A stretch of 64,000 nucleotides of DNA from Pseudomonas sp. PDM05 (GCF_014851685.1 NZ_JACVAC010000018.1:1-64000); one strand, 5' to 3'. Positions 26,735 to 37,528 are shown, counted from the first letter of the stretch. Numbers and translations: made by a program. The notes: a model not told the origin generated them from the sequence alone.

Positions 26735-27397
26735 ATGAACTATCAGTTGAACTTTGCCGCCGTGTGGCGCGATTTCGACACTTTGCTGGCGGGGCTCGGC
26801 CTGGGCCTGGAGCTGGCGCTGCTGTCGATCGCCATCGGTTGCGTGATCGGCCTGCTGATGGCGTTTGCCATGCTGTCCAAGCACCGCGCGTTGCGAATCT
26901 TCGCCTCGGTGTACGTGACGGTGGTGCGCAACACGCCGATCCTGGTGCTGATCCTGTTGATCTACTTTGCGCTGCCATCGTTGGGCATCCGCCTCGATAA
27001 AATCCCGTCCTTCATCATCACGCTGTCGTTGTACGCCGGTGCCTACCTGACCGAAGTATTCCGTGCCGGGCTGTTGAATATTCCCAAGGGGTTGCGTGAA
27101 GCCGGCCTGGCCATTGGCCTGGGCGAATGGCGCATCCGGGCCTACATCACCGTGCCAGTGATGCTGCGCAACGTGCTGCCGGCGCTGTCGAACAACTTTA
27201 TTTCGCTGTTCAAGGACACCTCGCTGGCCGCTGCCATTGCGGTGCCGGAGCTGACCTATTACGCCCGCAAGATCAACGTCGAAAGCTACCGGGTGATTGA
27301 AACCTGGCTGGTCACGACGGCGCTCTACGTGGCTGCCTGTTACCTCATTGCCATGCTGCTCCGTTACTTGGAACAGCGTTTGGCGATCCGTCGTTAA
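26735..27397 (+). CDS. Amino acid ABC transporter permease 1
   Basis: A 220-residue HisM/GlnP-type inner membrane permease with about five helices. The family-typical YVTVVRNTPILVLILLI is near residue 65 and the EAA loop is EAGLAIGLGEWRIRAYITVP. ATG 26735 (MNYQLNFAAVWRD) is preferred over the upstream TTG. It pairs with the next permease, and both are served by the ATPase at 28068. Confidence 0.9.
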   Translation: MNYQLNFAAVWRDFDTLLAGLGLGLELALLSIAIGCVIGLLMAFAMLSKHRALRIFASVYVTVVRNTPILVLILLIYFALPSLGIRLDKIPSFIITLSLYAGAYLTEVFRAGLLNIPKGLREAGLAIGLGEWRIRAYITVPVMLRNVLPALSNNFISLFKDTSLAAAIAVPELTYYARKINVESYRVIETWLVTTALYVAACYLIAMLLRYLEQRLAIRR

Positions 27398-27408
27398 GGA
27401 GGGTTCCC

Positions 27409-28071
27409 ATGTACGAGTCCCCCAGCTGGTTGCATGAGTTGTGGATCGCCCGGGATACCCTGTGGGCGGGCTTTCAAGCCAGCGTGTATGTGTCGGCGCT
27501 GGCGATTATCTTCGGCACCCTGATCGGCATCGTCGCCGGGTTGATCCTGACCTACGGCAAGTTCTGGATGCGGGCGCCGTTTCGCCTGTATGTGGATCTG
27601 ATCCGTGGCACGCCGGTGTTTGTGCTGGTGCTCGCGTGTTTCTACATGCTGCCGGCGCTCGGTTGGCAAATCAGCGCGTTCCAGGCCGGTGCGGTCGGGT
27701 TGACACTGTTTTGCGGTTCTCACGTCTCGGAGATCGTGCGCGGCGCGCTGCAAGCCATCCCCCGTGGGCAACTGGAGGCGGGCAAGGCGATTGGTCTGAC
27801 ATTCCAACAGTCCCTGGCCTACGTGCTGCTGCCACAGGCACTGCGGCAGATCCTGCCGACCTGGGTCAATTCCTCCACGGAAATCGTCAAGGCCTCGACT
27901 CTGCTTTCGGTCATCGGCGTGGCCGAGCTGCTGTTGAGTACCCAGCAAGTCATCGCGCGTACCTTCATGACCCTGGAGTTCTATCTGTTCGCCGGGTTTC
28001 TGTTTTTTGTCATCAACTACGCCATCGAGTTATTCGGGCGCTACATTGAAAAGCGGGTGGCCTTGCCATGA
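27409..28071 (+). CDS. Amino acid ABC transporter permease 2
   Basis: A 220-residue permease of the same family as its upstream neighbour, with YVDLIRGTPVFVLVLACFYM and the EAA loop EAGKAIGLTFQQSLAYVLLP. AAGGAG lies upstream, 11 nt after the stop of permease 1. Its 3' end overlaps the ATPase start by 4 nt (ATGA), so the two are translationally coupled. Confidence 0.9.
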   Translation: MYESPSWLHELWIARDTLWAGFQASVYVSALAIIFGTLIGIVAGLILTYGKFWMRAPFRLYVDLIRGTPVFVLVLACFYMLPALGWQISAFQAGAVGLTLFCGSHVSEIVRGALQAIPRGQLEAGKAIGLTFQQSLAYVLLPQALRQILPTWVNSSTEIVKASTLLSVIGVAELLLSTQQVIARTFMTLEFYLFAGFLFFVINYAIELFGRYIEKRVALP

Positions 28072-28850
28072 ACCAACCTCAAACAGAGCAAGCACTGCTC
28101 AACATTCGCGGCCTGCGTAAACAGTACGGCGACGTGGAAGTACTCAAGGGCGTCGACCTGAGCATGCAGCGCGGCAACGTGGTCACGTTGATCGGCTCCA
28201 GCGGCTCGGGCAAGACCACGCTGCTGCGCTGTGTCAACCTGCTGGAAGAGTTCCAGGGCGGGCAGATCACGCTTGACGGCGAGTCCATCGGCTACAGCGA
28301 AATCGCCGGCAAGCGCGTGCGTCACCCTGAACGCGTGATCTCCCAGCACCGCGCAATGACCGGCATGGCGTTCCAGCAGTTCAACCTGTTCCCCCATTTG
28401 ACCGCGTTGCAAAACGTCACCCTCGGCCTGCTCAAGGTCAAGAAGATGGGCAAGGACGAAGCCGTGGCATTGGCGGAAAAATGGCTCGACCGCGTAGGCT
28501 TGTTGGAGCGGCGCAACCATTTCCCCGGCCAGCTTTCCGGCGGCCAGCAACAGCGCGTGGCGATTGCCCGGGCGATTGCGATGAACCCCAGCCTGATGCT
28601 GTTCGATGAAGTCACCTCGGCCCTCGACCCGGAACTGGTGGGCGAAGTGCTCAGCGTGATCAAGGGCCTGGCGGAAGAGGGCATGACCATGTTGCTGGTC
28701 ACCCACGAAATGCGCTTCGCCTATGAAGTGTCCGACAAGATCGTTTTCATGAACCAGGGCCGCATTGAAGAGCAGGGCTCGTCGAAGGACATCTTCGAGC
28801 GCCCGCAATCGTCGCGCCTGGCGGAATTTCTCAAGAACATTCGTTTTTAA
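28068..28850 (+). CDS. Amino acid ABC transporter ATP-binding protein
   Basis: A 260-residue GlnQ/HisP-type ATPase. Walker A is GSSGSGKTTLLRC, the Q-loop is MAFQQFNLFPHL, the signature is LSGGQQQRVAIARAIA and Walker B is LMLFDEVTSALDPE, followed by the switch His in LLVTHEM. A short insertion (IGYSEIAGKRVRHPERVISQHR) before the Q-loop is common in this subfamily. It energises the two permeases encoded directly upstream. Confidence 0.93.
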   Translation: MNQPQTEQALLNIRGLRKQYGDVEVLKGVDLSMQRGNVVTLIGSSGSGKTTLLRCVNLLEEFQGGQITLDGESIGYSEIAGKRVRHPERVISQHRAMTGMAFQQFNLFPHLTALQNVTLGLLKVKKMGKDEAVALAEKWLDRVGLLERRNHFPGQLSGGQQQRVAIARAIAMNPSLMLFDEVTSALDPELVGEVLSVIKGLAEEGMTMLLVTHEMRFAYEVSDKIVFMNQGRIEEQGSSKDIFERPQSSRLAEFLKNIRF

Positions 28851-28866
28851 TCAGGAGGCTATTTTT

Positions 28867-29256
28867 ATGAGCATTACTCGTTACGGCACCGGCAGCACTG
28901 CCGGCGGCGGCCAGCCACGTCCTTTCGCCCGTGCGGTGGAAGCGGACGGCTGGCTCTACGTCTCGGGCCAAGTGCCAGCGGTGGACGGTGAAATCATCAA
29001 CGGTGGCATCGTCGAGCAAACCCGGCAGACCATGCGCAATGTGGTGGCGATCCTCGAAGAAGCCGGTTACGAACTCAAAGACGTGGTCCGCGTTGGCGTA
29101 TGGCTGGAAGACCCACGGGACTTCTGGAGTTTCAACAAGGTGTTCGGCGAATACTTCACCCCGGAACACGCACCGGCGCGCGCCTGTGTGCAGGCCAATA
29201 TGATGGTCGATTGCAAGGTGGAGATCGATTGCGTGGCCTACAAGAAAAAAGGCTAA
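28867..29256 (+). CDS. RidA family enamine/imine deaminase
   Basis: A 129-residue YjgF/YER057c/UK114-type protein with ARAVEADGWLYVSGQVPAVDG and the substrate-binding Arg region in HAPARACVQANMMVDCKVEIDCVA. RidA proteins hydrolyse reactive 2-aminoacrylate-type enamines released by PLP-dependent dehydratases. That fits the DSD1-type dehydratase encoded at 30199. AGGAGG precedes the ATG, 16 nt after the ATPase stop, so it belongs to the transporter operon. Confidence 0.85.
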   Translation: MSITRYGTGSTAGGGQPRPFARAVEADGWLYVSGQVPAVDGEIINGGIVEQTRQTMRNVVAILEEAGYELKDVVRVGVWLEDPRDFWSFNKVFGEYFTPEHAPARACVQANMMVDCKVEIDCVAYKKKG

Positions 29257-29288
29257 ATGCAGCGATCTGAAGACCCCCGCAGCGCCAA

Positions 29289-29377
29289 TGTGGGAGCTGG
29301 CTTGCCTGAGATGACGGAGTGTCAGGCAACCCATGCCTGACTGACCCACCGCTTTCGCGGGCAAGCCCGCTCCCACA
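29289..29377. repeat. REPIN
   Basis: TGTGGGAGCTGGCTTGCCTG pairs with GCGGGCAAGCCCGCTCCCACA across 89 bp. It separates the transporter-RidA operon from the IclR gene, so it may act as a 3' end or a partial terminator. Confidence 0.85.
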
Positions 29378-29403
29378 GGGGTTCACTGTGCAGCATTACT
29401 ACT

Positions 29404-30189
29404 ATGACCGGACCGAAAACTGCCATGACCGAAGACACCATCAAACGCCGCGCCAAAGGCCTGGACCGGGCGTTCGATATTCTCGATTTCCTCAAGGAAA
29501 TCGGCCAGCCCCTGCGCCCGAATGATATTGCCAGCGGCATCGGCAGCCCCAAGTCCACGGTCTACGAACTGGTCGCCTCGCTGCTGGAACGACGCATTCT
29601 GGAGACGGTAGGCAAAGACGGTCACGTCTACCTTGGTCGCCAGCTGTATTTTCTCGGCCAGGCGCACCTGCGCCACTTCGACCTGACCCGCGAGGCCGAC
29701 CACGCCTTGCAGGACATCGTCAGCCAGACCCACGAAACCGCGCAGATGTGCCTGCTCAACGGGCGCAAATACACGGTGGCGCTGATGCGCGAGGGCGAGC
29801 GGCATTTCCGTATTTCTTCGGACATCGGCGAAAACGCGCCGATCCCCTGGACGGCCTCCGGGCGCCTGCTGCTGGGGCACCTGAGCGACCAGCAGATCAT
29901 CGACCTGATCGACCAGGACGATTTCATCCTGCCGGACGGTGAGCGCTTGCCGCTGGAGACCTTCCTGGCACAGATCCGCCAGGCCACCCTCGATGGCTTC
30001 TTTTCCTTCGACAGCGTGGCCGACACCTTTACCCACTGTTTTGCCGCCCCGGTGCGGGACGCGCAAGGCATCAGCATTGCGACCCTGTGCATCGTCGCCC
30101 CACGGGCCGATGCGCAGAAAAACTACAACGACTATCGCCGGGTGTTGATCGACAGCGCCAACAGCCTGGCCCGTCGCATCAACGAATAG
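29404..30189 (+). CDS. IclR-family transcriptional regulator
   Basis: A 261-residue IclR regulator. The N-terminal winged helix-turn-helix is at about 12-70 (DRAFDILDFLKEIGQPLRPN; GSPKSTVYELVASLLERR) and the effector domain follows (about 85-255), with TASGRLLLGHLSDQQIIDL. In-frame ATGs at 29404 and 29425 are both possible; neither has a strong ribosome site. It probably controls the surrounding transporter and catabolic genes. It lies 9 nt upstream of the dehydratase gene, so it is likely co-transcribed with it. Confidence 0.85.
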   Translation: MTGPKTAMTEDTIKRRAKGLDRAFDILDFLKEIGQPLRPNDIASGIGSPKSTVYELVASLLERRILETVGKDGHVYLGRQLYFLGQAHLRHFDLTREADHALQDIVSQTHETAQMCLLNGRKYTVALMREGERHFRISSDIGENAPIPWTASGRLLLGHLSDQQIIDLIDQDDFILPDGERLPLETFLAQIRQATLDGFFSFDSVADTFTHCFAAPVRDAQGISIATLCIVAPRADAQKNYNDYRRVLIDSANSLARRINE

Positions 30190-30198
30190 GAGCATTTC

Positions 30199-31407
30199 AT
30201 GTCTGCCATCAATGCCGTTGAAAAAGGCGCCGCCGCCGTCGGTGCCCATCTGGTCCGTGACGTCAGCCTGCCGGCCCTGGTGCTGCACCGCGACGCCCTG
30301 GAACACAACATCCGCTGGATGCAAACGTTCGTCAGCAACAGTGGCGCCGAGCTGGCGCCCCATGGCAAGACCAGCATGATGCCGGCGCTGTTCCAGCGCC
30401 AGATCGCCGCCGGTGCCTGGGGCATTACCCTGGCCAACGCTGTGCAGACCCGTGCCGCCTACGCCGGTGGCGTTCGCCGCGTATTGATGGCCAACCAACT
30501 GGTGGGGGCGCCGAACATGGCGTTGATCGCCGACCTGTTGGCGGACAAGGATTTCGATTTCCACTGCATGGTCGATCATCCAGACAACGTCGCCGACCTC
30601 GGGCTGTTCTTTGCCGCCCGTGGCCTGCGCCTCAATGTGATGATCGAATACGGCGTGGTCGGCGGCCGTTGCGGCTGCCGCAGTGAGCAGCAAGTGCGCG
30701 ACCTGGCCAAGGCGATCCAGGCCCAGCCGGCCCTGGCGCTGACCGGTATCGAAGGTTATGAAGGGGTGATCCACGGCGAGCACGCTATCAGCGGTATCCG
30801 CGACTTTGCCGCGAGCCTGGTGCGCCTGGCGGTGGATTTGCAGAACAACGGTTCTTTCGACCTGGCCAAGCCGATCATCAGCGCATCGGGGTCGGCCTGG
30901 TACGACCTGATCGCCGAGTCGTTCGAAACACAAAACGCCGCCGGCCGCTTCCTCAGCGTGCTGCGTCCCGGCAGTTATGTGGCCCACGACCACGGTATCT
31001 ACAAAGACGCGCAATGCTGCGTACTCGAGCGTCGCAGCGACCTCAACGAAGGCCTGCGCCCGGCGCTGGAAGTCTGGGCCCACGTGCAATCGCTGCCCGA
31101 GCCGGGCTTCGCGGTGGTTGCCCTGGGCAAGCGCGACGTGGCCTACGACGCCGGGTTGCCGGTGCCGCTCAAGCGCTACAAGGCCGGGATCGTGCCCGCC
31201 GAAGGCGAGGATGTGAGCGGGTGCAAGGTCACGGCGGTGATGGACCAGCATGCGTTCATGAGCGTGGCGCCGGGGGTTGAGTTGCGTATTGGTGACATTA
31301 TTTCGTTCGGTACTTCGCACCCGTGCCTGACGTTTGACAAGTGGCAGGTGGGTTGCCTGGTGGATGAGCAGTTGCAGGTGGTCGAGAGCTTGCATACCTG
31401 TTTCTAG
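30199..31407 (+). CDS. DSD1-family PLP-dependent dehydratase/deaminase (possible D-glucosaminate dehydratase)
   Basis: A 402-residue fold-III PLP enzyme: an alanine racemase-like barrel (about 20-265, PLP Lys in LAPHGKTSMMP) plus a D-serine dehydratase-like C-terminal domain with the metal-binding His and Cys of GTSHPCLTFDKW. Relatives deaminate D-serine or D-threo-hydroxyaspartate, and the P. fluorescens D-glucosaminate dehydratase is described as a PLP enzyme of this kind. Context favours D-glucosaminate: RidA and a KdgK-type kinase flank it. AGGAG lies 6 nt upstream. The substrate is inference; the enzyme family is clear. Confidence 0.85.
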   Translation: MSAINAVEKGAAAVGAHLVRDVSLPALVLHRDALEHNIRWMQTFVSNSGAELAPHGKTSMMPALFQRQIAAGAWGITLANAVQTRAAYAGGVRRVLMANQLVGAPNMALIADLLADKDFDFHCMVDHPDNVADLGLFFAARGLRLNVMIEYGVVGGRCGCRSEQQVRDLAKAIQAQPALALTGIEGYEGVIHGEHAISGIRDFAASLVRLAVDLQNNGSFDLAKPIISASGSAWYDLIAESFETQNAAGRFLSVLRPGSYVAHDHGIYKDAQCCVLERRSDLNEGLRPALEVWAHVQSLPEPGFAVVALGKRDVAYDAGLPVPLKRYKAGIVPAEGEDVSGCKVTAVMDQHAFMSVAPGVELRIGDIISFGTSHPCLTFDKWQVGCLVDEQLQVVESLHTCF

Positions 31408-31420
31408 ACCGAGTCGTTCC

Positions 31421-31510
31421 CTTCGCGAGCAAGCCCGCTCCCACAGTTGACGGTATTCACAAATAGAAATCTGTGAACCCAATCCAATGTGTGTGGGCTT
31501 GCTGGCGAAG
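31421..31510. repeat. Pair of REPs in tail-to-tail orientation
   Basis: CTTCGCGAGCAAGCCCGCTC (31421 onward) and a degenerate inverse copy TGTGTGGGCTTGCTGGCGAAG (ending 31510) face opposite to the arrangement of the other REPINs. The second copy lies in the leader of the sugar kinase gene. Confidence 0.6.
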
Positions 31511-31539
31511 AGGCCATCAGCCACACCCGAGACCCCATC

Positions 31540-32445
31540 ATGACTGCTCACCCCCACATCGCCCTCATCGGCGAATGCATGATCGAACTGCAACACCGCG
31601 CCGATGGCAGCCTGCACCAGAGCTTCGGCGGCGACACCCTCAACACGGCGGTGTACCTGCGCCGCGAGCTGGGCAGCCTGGGCCGCGTCGATTACGTCAC
31701 CGCCCTGGGCGATGACAGCTTCAGCGACGCCATGTGCCAGCAATGGCGCGACGAAGGCCTCGGCCTGGACATGGTCCAGCGCCTGCCGGGACGTTTGCCG
31801 GGGTTGTACTGCATCCAGACCGACGCCAGCGGCGAGCGCAAATTTCTTTACTGGCGCAACGAAGCCGCCGTGCGCGACTGCTTCACCACGCCTGCCGCCG
31901 CGCCGATCCTGGCGGCCTTGCCGGGCTACGACGTGGTGTATTTCAGCGGCATTACCCTGGCGGTGCTCGGCGAAGTCGGCCGCGAGCGCTTGCTGCAAGC
32001 CCTGGTCGAAACCCGCCGGCGCGGGGGCAAGGTGGTGTTTGACAACAACTACCGGCCGCGTTTGTGGGCCGGCGTCGAAGCGGCGCGTGTGGCCTATCAC
32101 AAGGTATTGGCCGAGGTGGATATGGCCTTGCTGACCGAAGATGACGAGCGCGGGTTGTTTGGTTATGCCAGCAGTGAGCAGGTGTTCGCGGCGTATCCGG
32201 GGATTGACGAAGTGGTGCTCAAGCGTGGCGCGCAGGAATGCCTGATCCGTTTCAAGGGCGAGCACTTTGCCGTGCCGGCTGTGGAGGTCGGGAAGGTGGT
32301 GGATACGACGGCGGCAGGGGATTCGTTCAGTGCGGCGTATCTGGCCAGTCGCTTGAAGGGCGGTTCGCCGGAGCAAGCGGCGGTGGCGGGGCATGGGTTG
32401 GCGAGTCGGGTGATTCAGGTGCCGGGGGCGTTGATCCCTCGGTGA
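31540..32445 (+). CDS. kdgK: PfkB-family sugar kinase, KdgK-type (2-keto-3-deoxygluconate kinase)
   Basis: A 301-residue ribokinase/PfkB kinase. The N-terminal motif is IALIGECMIELQ..., the sugar-site signature is QSFGGDTLNTAVYLRREL and the ATP/anion-hole signature with catalytic Asp is VVDTTAAGDSFSAAYLA. Overall pattern and length match KdgK, which makes 2-keto-3-deoxy-6-phosphogluconate for the Entner-Doudoroff aldolase. As the last gene of the locus it would phosphorylate the keto-deoxy product of the dehydratase upstream. ATG 31540 is chosen because it begins the conserved strand; its ribosome site is weak. Confidence 0.8.
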   Translation: MTAHPHIALIGECMIELQHRADGSLHQSFGGDTLNTAVYLRRELGSLGRVDYVTALGDDSFSDAMCQQWRDEGLGLDMVQRLPGRLPGLYCIQTDASGERKFLYWRNEAAVRDCFTTPAAAPILAALPGYDVVYFSGITLAVLGEVGRERLLQALVETRRRGGKVVFDNNYRPRLWAGVEAARVAYHKVLAEVDMALLTEDDERGLFGYASSEQVFAAYPGIDEVVLKRGAQECLIRFKGEHFAVPAVEVGKVVDTTAAGDSFSAAYLASRLKGGSPEQAAVAGHGLASRVIQVPGALIPR

Positions 32446-32462
32446 ATGGCCGCCTGCGGCGG

Positions 32463-32548
32463 ATCGCGGGCAAGCCCGGCTCCCACATTCGAGCGCATTC
32501 CTTCAAACAAAACGCGGCCGCCTGTGGGAGCTGGCTTGCCTGCGATAG
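32463..32548. repeat. Pair of REPs in tail-to-tail orientation
   Basis: GCGGGCAAGCCCGGCTCCCA and the inverse TGTGGGAGCTGGCTTGCCTG face each other with their TGTGGGAGC ends inside, separated by 35 bp. They lie between the convergent sugar kinase and parvulin genes. Confidence 0.75.
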
Positions 32549-32565
32549 CGGCCTCAAGCCAACCC

Positions 32566-32841
32566 TCAATCCCGGTAAAACACCTGCACCAGGTGATACC
32601 CAAACTTGCTCTTGACCGGCCCATGCACCACCCGCAGCGGCTTCTTGAAGATCACCGCATCAATCGCCCCGACCATCTGCCCCGGCCGGATCTCGCCCAA
32701 ATCCCCACCGCGCTTGCCCGATGGGCAGGTGGAGTACTTCTTGGCCAGCACGTCAAAGGCTTCGCCCTTGGCAATGCGCTGTTTGAGTTGTTCGGCTTCT
32801 TCGCTGGTTTTCACCAGGATATGACGGGCTTGGGCTTTCAT
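32566..32841 (-). CDS. Parvulin-type peptidyl-prolyl isomerase (PpiC-like)
   Basis: A 91-residue single rotamase domain starting MKAQARHILVKTSEEAEQLK. Parvulin signatures are CPSGKRGGDLGEIRPGQMV and the C-terminal SKFGYHLVQV. With no signal peptide it should be cytoplasmic. It is a clear paralogue of the 93-residue protein at 47255-47536. Confidence 0.9.
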   Translation of the reverse strand: MKAQARHILVKTSEEAEQLKQRIAKGEAFDVLAKKYSTCPSGKRGGDLGEIRPGQMVGAIDAVIFKKPLRVVHGPVKSKFGYHLVQVFYRD

Positions 32842-32886
32842 TGATCTCTACCAGGTACGTGCAACGGCGCGCGATTATGCCTGAAC

Positions 32887-35382
32887 TCACTCGACGACGC
32901 TGATCATGCTGCGGATTTTCGTGGCCAGCAGGTCGATGGAAAACGGCTTGGCCACCATGTCCATGCCGTCCTCCAGGAAGCCTTGGCGCTCGGCGGCCTT
33001 TTCCGCGTAACCGGTCATGAACAACACGCGCAGGCCCGGGCGGTGCTGGCGGGCGATCTCGGCCAGTTGCCGGCCGTTCATGCCCGGCAGGCCGACGTCG
33101 GTGACCAGCAGGTCCACGCGCAGATCCGATTCCAGCAGCGGCAAGGCGGTGCGTGCATCCGCCGCCTGATGCGCGGTGTAGCCCAATTCGCCGAGCACAT
33201 TGACCACCAGCATGCGCACCGCCGCGTCATCTTCGACCACCACCACGGCTTCACCCGCCAGGGCCACCGGCGCTTCACCGACGCTGGCCGGCAGGCTGCT
33301 TTCCAGCGCGGTGCCATGCAGGCGCGGCAGGTACAGACGCACGCAGGTGCCCTGGCCCGGTTCACTGTGGATGGTCACGTGCCCGCCGGACTGCTGGGCA
33401 AAGCCGTAGATCATCGACAGCCCAAGGCCGGTGCCCTGGCCGATGGGTTTGGTGGTGAAGAACGGGTCGAACGCCTTGGCGAGGATTTTCGGCGCCATGC
33501 CGGAGCCGTTGTCGCATACGCCGAGCATCACGTAGTCACCGGCTTTGACTGGTTCCAGGGTGGTGATGTCGGTGCCGTCGAGGTAGCTGTTGGCGGTTTC
33601 GATCAGCAGTTCACCGCCGTCGGGCATGGCGTCGCGGGCGTTGATCACCAGGTTGAGCAGAGCGTTTTCCAGCTGGCTGGCGTCGGTGTTCACCGGCCAG
33701 ATGTCGTGGCCCAATTGCACCTTGAGGTTGATATGGGCGCCCTTGGTGCGGCGGAACAACTCTTCGAGTGACGCCACCAACTGGTTCGGGTCGAGCGGAC
33801 GGCGGTCCAGGGATTGGCGCCGTGAGAAGGCCAGCAAACGGTGGGTGAGGGCGGCGGCGCGATGGGCGGAGGACACGGCGGCATCGGTAAAACGGCCGAT
33901 GTCTTCACTGCGCCCGGCGGCGATGTAACGCTGCATCAGGTCCAGGCTGCCGATGATGCCGGTGAGCATATTGTTGAAATCGTGGGCAATGCCGCCCGTG
34001 AGCTGGCCGACCGCTTCCATCTTTTGCGCATGGCGCAGCGCATCTTCGGCGCGCTCGCGTTCGAACATTTCGTTTTGCAGGCGCTGGTTGGCCTCGGCCA
34101 ATGCCTGGGTGCGCTGGGCCACGCGCTCTTCGAGGTTTTCGTTGAGGTGGCGCAGGGCTTCCTCGGTGAGTTTGCGTTCGGTCTCGTCGATCACAAAGAT
34201 GTAGAAGCCGTTCACCGAGCCGTCGTTGCTGAAGCGCGGCAGGTACTTCATCAGCGCATGGCGCGGGCGCCCGTCGCGGTGTGGAGTGATGGTCAGGAAA
34301 CTGCATGCCTTGCCGTTGAGCGCGGCGTTGATCTGGTCCTGGCGCCCGGCATACACCTCGTCGCCGAGCACTTCGCGGATGGTCTTGCCGTACAGCTCCT
34401 GGGGCGTCATGCCGTACCAGTCCAGGTACGCGCTGTTGTTCAGGCGAAAGCGTTGCTCGTGGTCGACATAGCCGATCAGCACCGGCATGGCGTTGATGAT
34501 CAACTGCAGCTCGGTCTGGCTTTGGCGCAGGGCCTGTTCGGTGTGCTTGCGTTCGGTGAGGTCCAGGGCGGCGCCGAGAAAGCGCGCCGGGCGGCCCTGA
34601 TGGTCCTTGTAGCAACGCCCGCGGGCGAACACCCAGCGCACGGTGCCGTCGGCTTGTTGCAGGCGGTATTCCTCGGCGTACTCGGTGCCGAAGGTGATGC
34701 AGTGCTTGATGCTGCGCGTCACCATGCCACGGTCTTCGGGATGCACGCCGTGCAGGTAGTCGCTGATCGGCAGCAGCTCGGCTGTATCCGGGTCGACGCC
34801 GTGCAGGTAGGCGAAGTGGGCGTCGGCAATAAAGCGGTCTTCGGCGATGTCCCAATCCCAGGTGCCGACGGCGTCCGTCGCTGCCAGCGCCAGTTGCAGG
34901 CGTTGCTCGGTGTTGTGCTGGGCCTTGCGGCGCTCGTTGGTTTCGATGGCGGTGACCAGGATGCCGGCCACGCTGCCACTTTCATCGCGGATCGGGCTGT
35001 AGGTCAGGTCCAGCCAGATTTCCATGTCGCGGTTGTTGCGTTGCAGGACGAAGGGCTGCTCGCTGAACGTGCGCACCTGGCCGCTGAGCACCGCGTCGTA
35101 GATCGGTGCGGTAAAGCTGTGCAATTCCGGCCAGGTCTGGTGCGCCGGCTGGCCGAGCGCCTGTGGGTGCTTGTTGCCTGCCAGGGCGGCGAAGCCGTCG
35201 TTGTACAGTTGGGTCAGTTGGCTGCCCCACAGCAGGAGCATCGGCATCGGCGAGTGGACGACAATATCCACCGCCGTACGCAGGCTTTGCGGCCAGTTTT
35301 TGGCTTCACCGAGAGGGCTTTGCGCCCAGTCCAGCCGTGCGATCAATGCGCCGGCTTCGCTGACGGTGGATGTTCCATTCAT
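32887..35382 (-). CDS. PAS-domain hybrid sensor histidine kinase / response regulator
   Basis: An 831-residue cytoplasmic hybrid kinase. The N-terminal sensor (about 15-165) begins LDWAQSPLGEAKNWPQSLRT and matches the sensor of the kinase at 7254-8954. Two PAS domains follow (about 160-290 and 290-415, each closing in a DLTERK/DETERK linker), then a coiled coil, HisKA with H467 in GGIAHDFNNML, HATPase (NALLNLVINARDAM; GTGLGLSMIYGF) and a receiver with D762 in VTDVGLPGMNG. The isolated position gives no clue to the signal; redox, light or small-ligand sensing by PAS is typical. Confidence 0.88.
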   Translation of the reverse strand: MNGTSTVSEAGALIARLDWAQSPLGEAKNWPQSLRTAVDIVVHSPMPMLLLWGSQLTQLYNDGFAALAGNKHPQALGQPAHQTWPELHSFTAPIYDAVLSGQVRTFSEQPFVLQRNNRDMEIWLDLTYSPIRDESGSVAGILVTAIETNERRKAQHNTEQRLQLALAATDAVGTWDWDIAEDRFIADAHFAYLHGVDPDTAELLPISDYLHGVHPEDRGMVTRSIKHCITFGTEYAEEYRLQQADGTVRWVFARGRCYKDHQGRPARFLGAALDLTERKHTEQALRQSQTELQLIINAMPVLIGYVDHEQRFRLNNSAYLDWYGMTPQELYGKTIREVLGDEVYAGRQDQINAALNGKACSFLTITPHRDGRPRHALMKYLPRFSNDGSVNGFYIFVIDETERKLTEEALRHLNENLEERVAQRTQALAEANQRLQNEMFERERAEDALRHAQKMEAVGQLTGGIAHDFNNMLTGIIGSLDLMQRYIAAGRSEDIGRFTDAAVSSAHRAAALTHRLLAFSRRQSLDRRPLDPNQLVASLEELFRRTKGAHINLKVQLGHDIWPVNTDASQLENALLNLVINARDAMPDGGELLIETANSYLDGTDITTLEPVKAGDYVMLGVCDNGSGMAPKILAKAFDPFFTTKPIGQGTGLGLSMIYGFAQQSGGHVTIHSEPGQGTCVRLYLPRLHGTALESSLPASVGEAPVALAGEAVVVVEDDAAVRMLVVNVLGELGYTAHQAADARTALPLLESDLRVDLLVTDVGLPGMNGRQLAEIARQHRPGLRVLFMTGYAEKAAERQGFLEDGMDMVAKPFSIDLLATKIRSMISVVE

Positions 35383-35526
35383 GAAAAAGCCCTGAGCGTA
35401 ACGCTTTGAAATATGACAAACGCCGATTATCCCGTGACAAGGGAACGGCTGACTACCCCTCGAAAAATAGCATGCATTGGGGGGTTGTCTTCAAATGAGT
35501 GGGTCAGGGCTGAAACCTTTCATCTT

Positions 35527-37479
<1,953 letters not shown>

Positions 37480-37528
37480 TGCGAGATCTCTTGTTCTTGT
37501 TTGAGTCTGCCAGGCAACACAGGCCCAA

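Noticed and set aside
29383..32394. A frame of about 1000 codons antisense to the IclR, dehydratase and kinase genes
   Set aside because: It crosses three recognised genes, two gene junctions and repeats, and has shadow-like composition.
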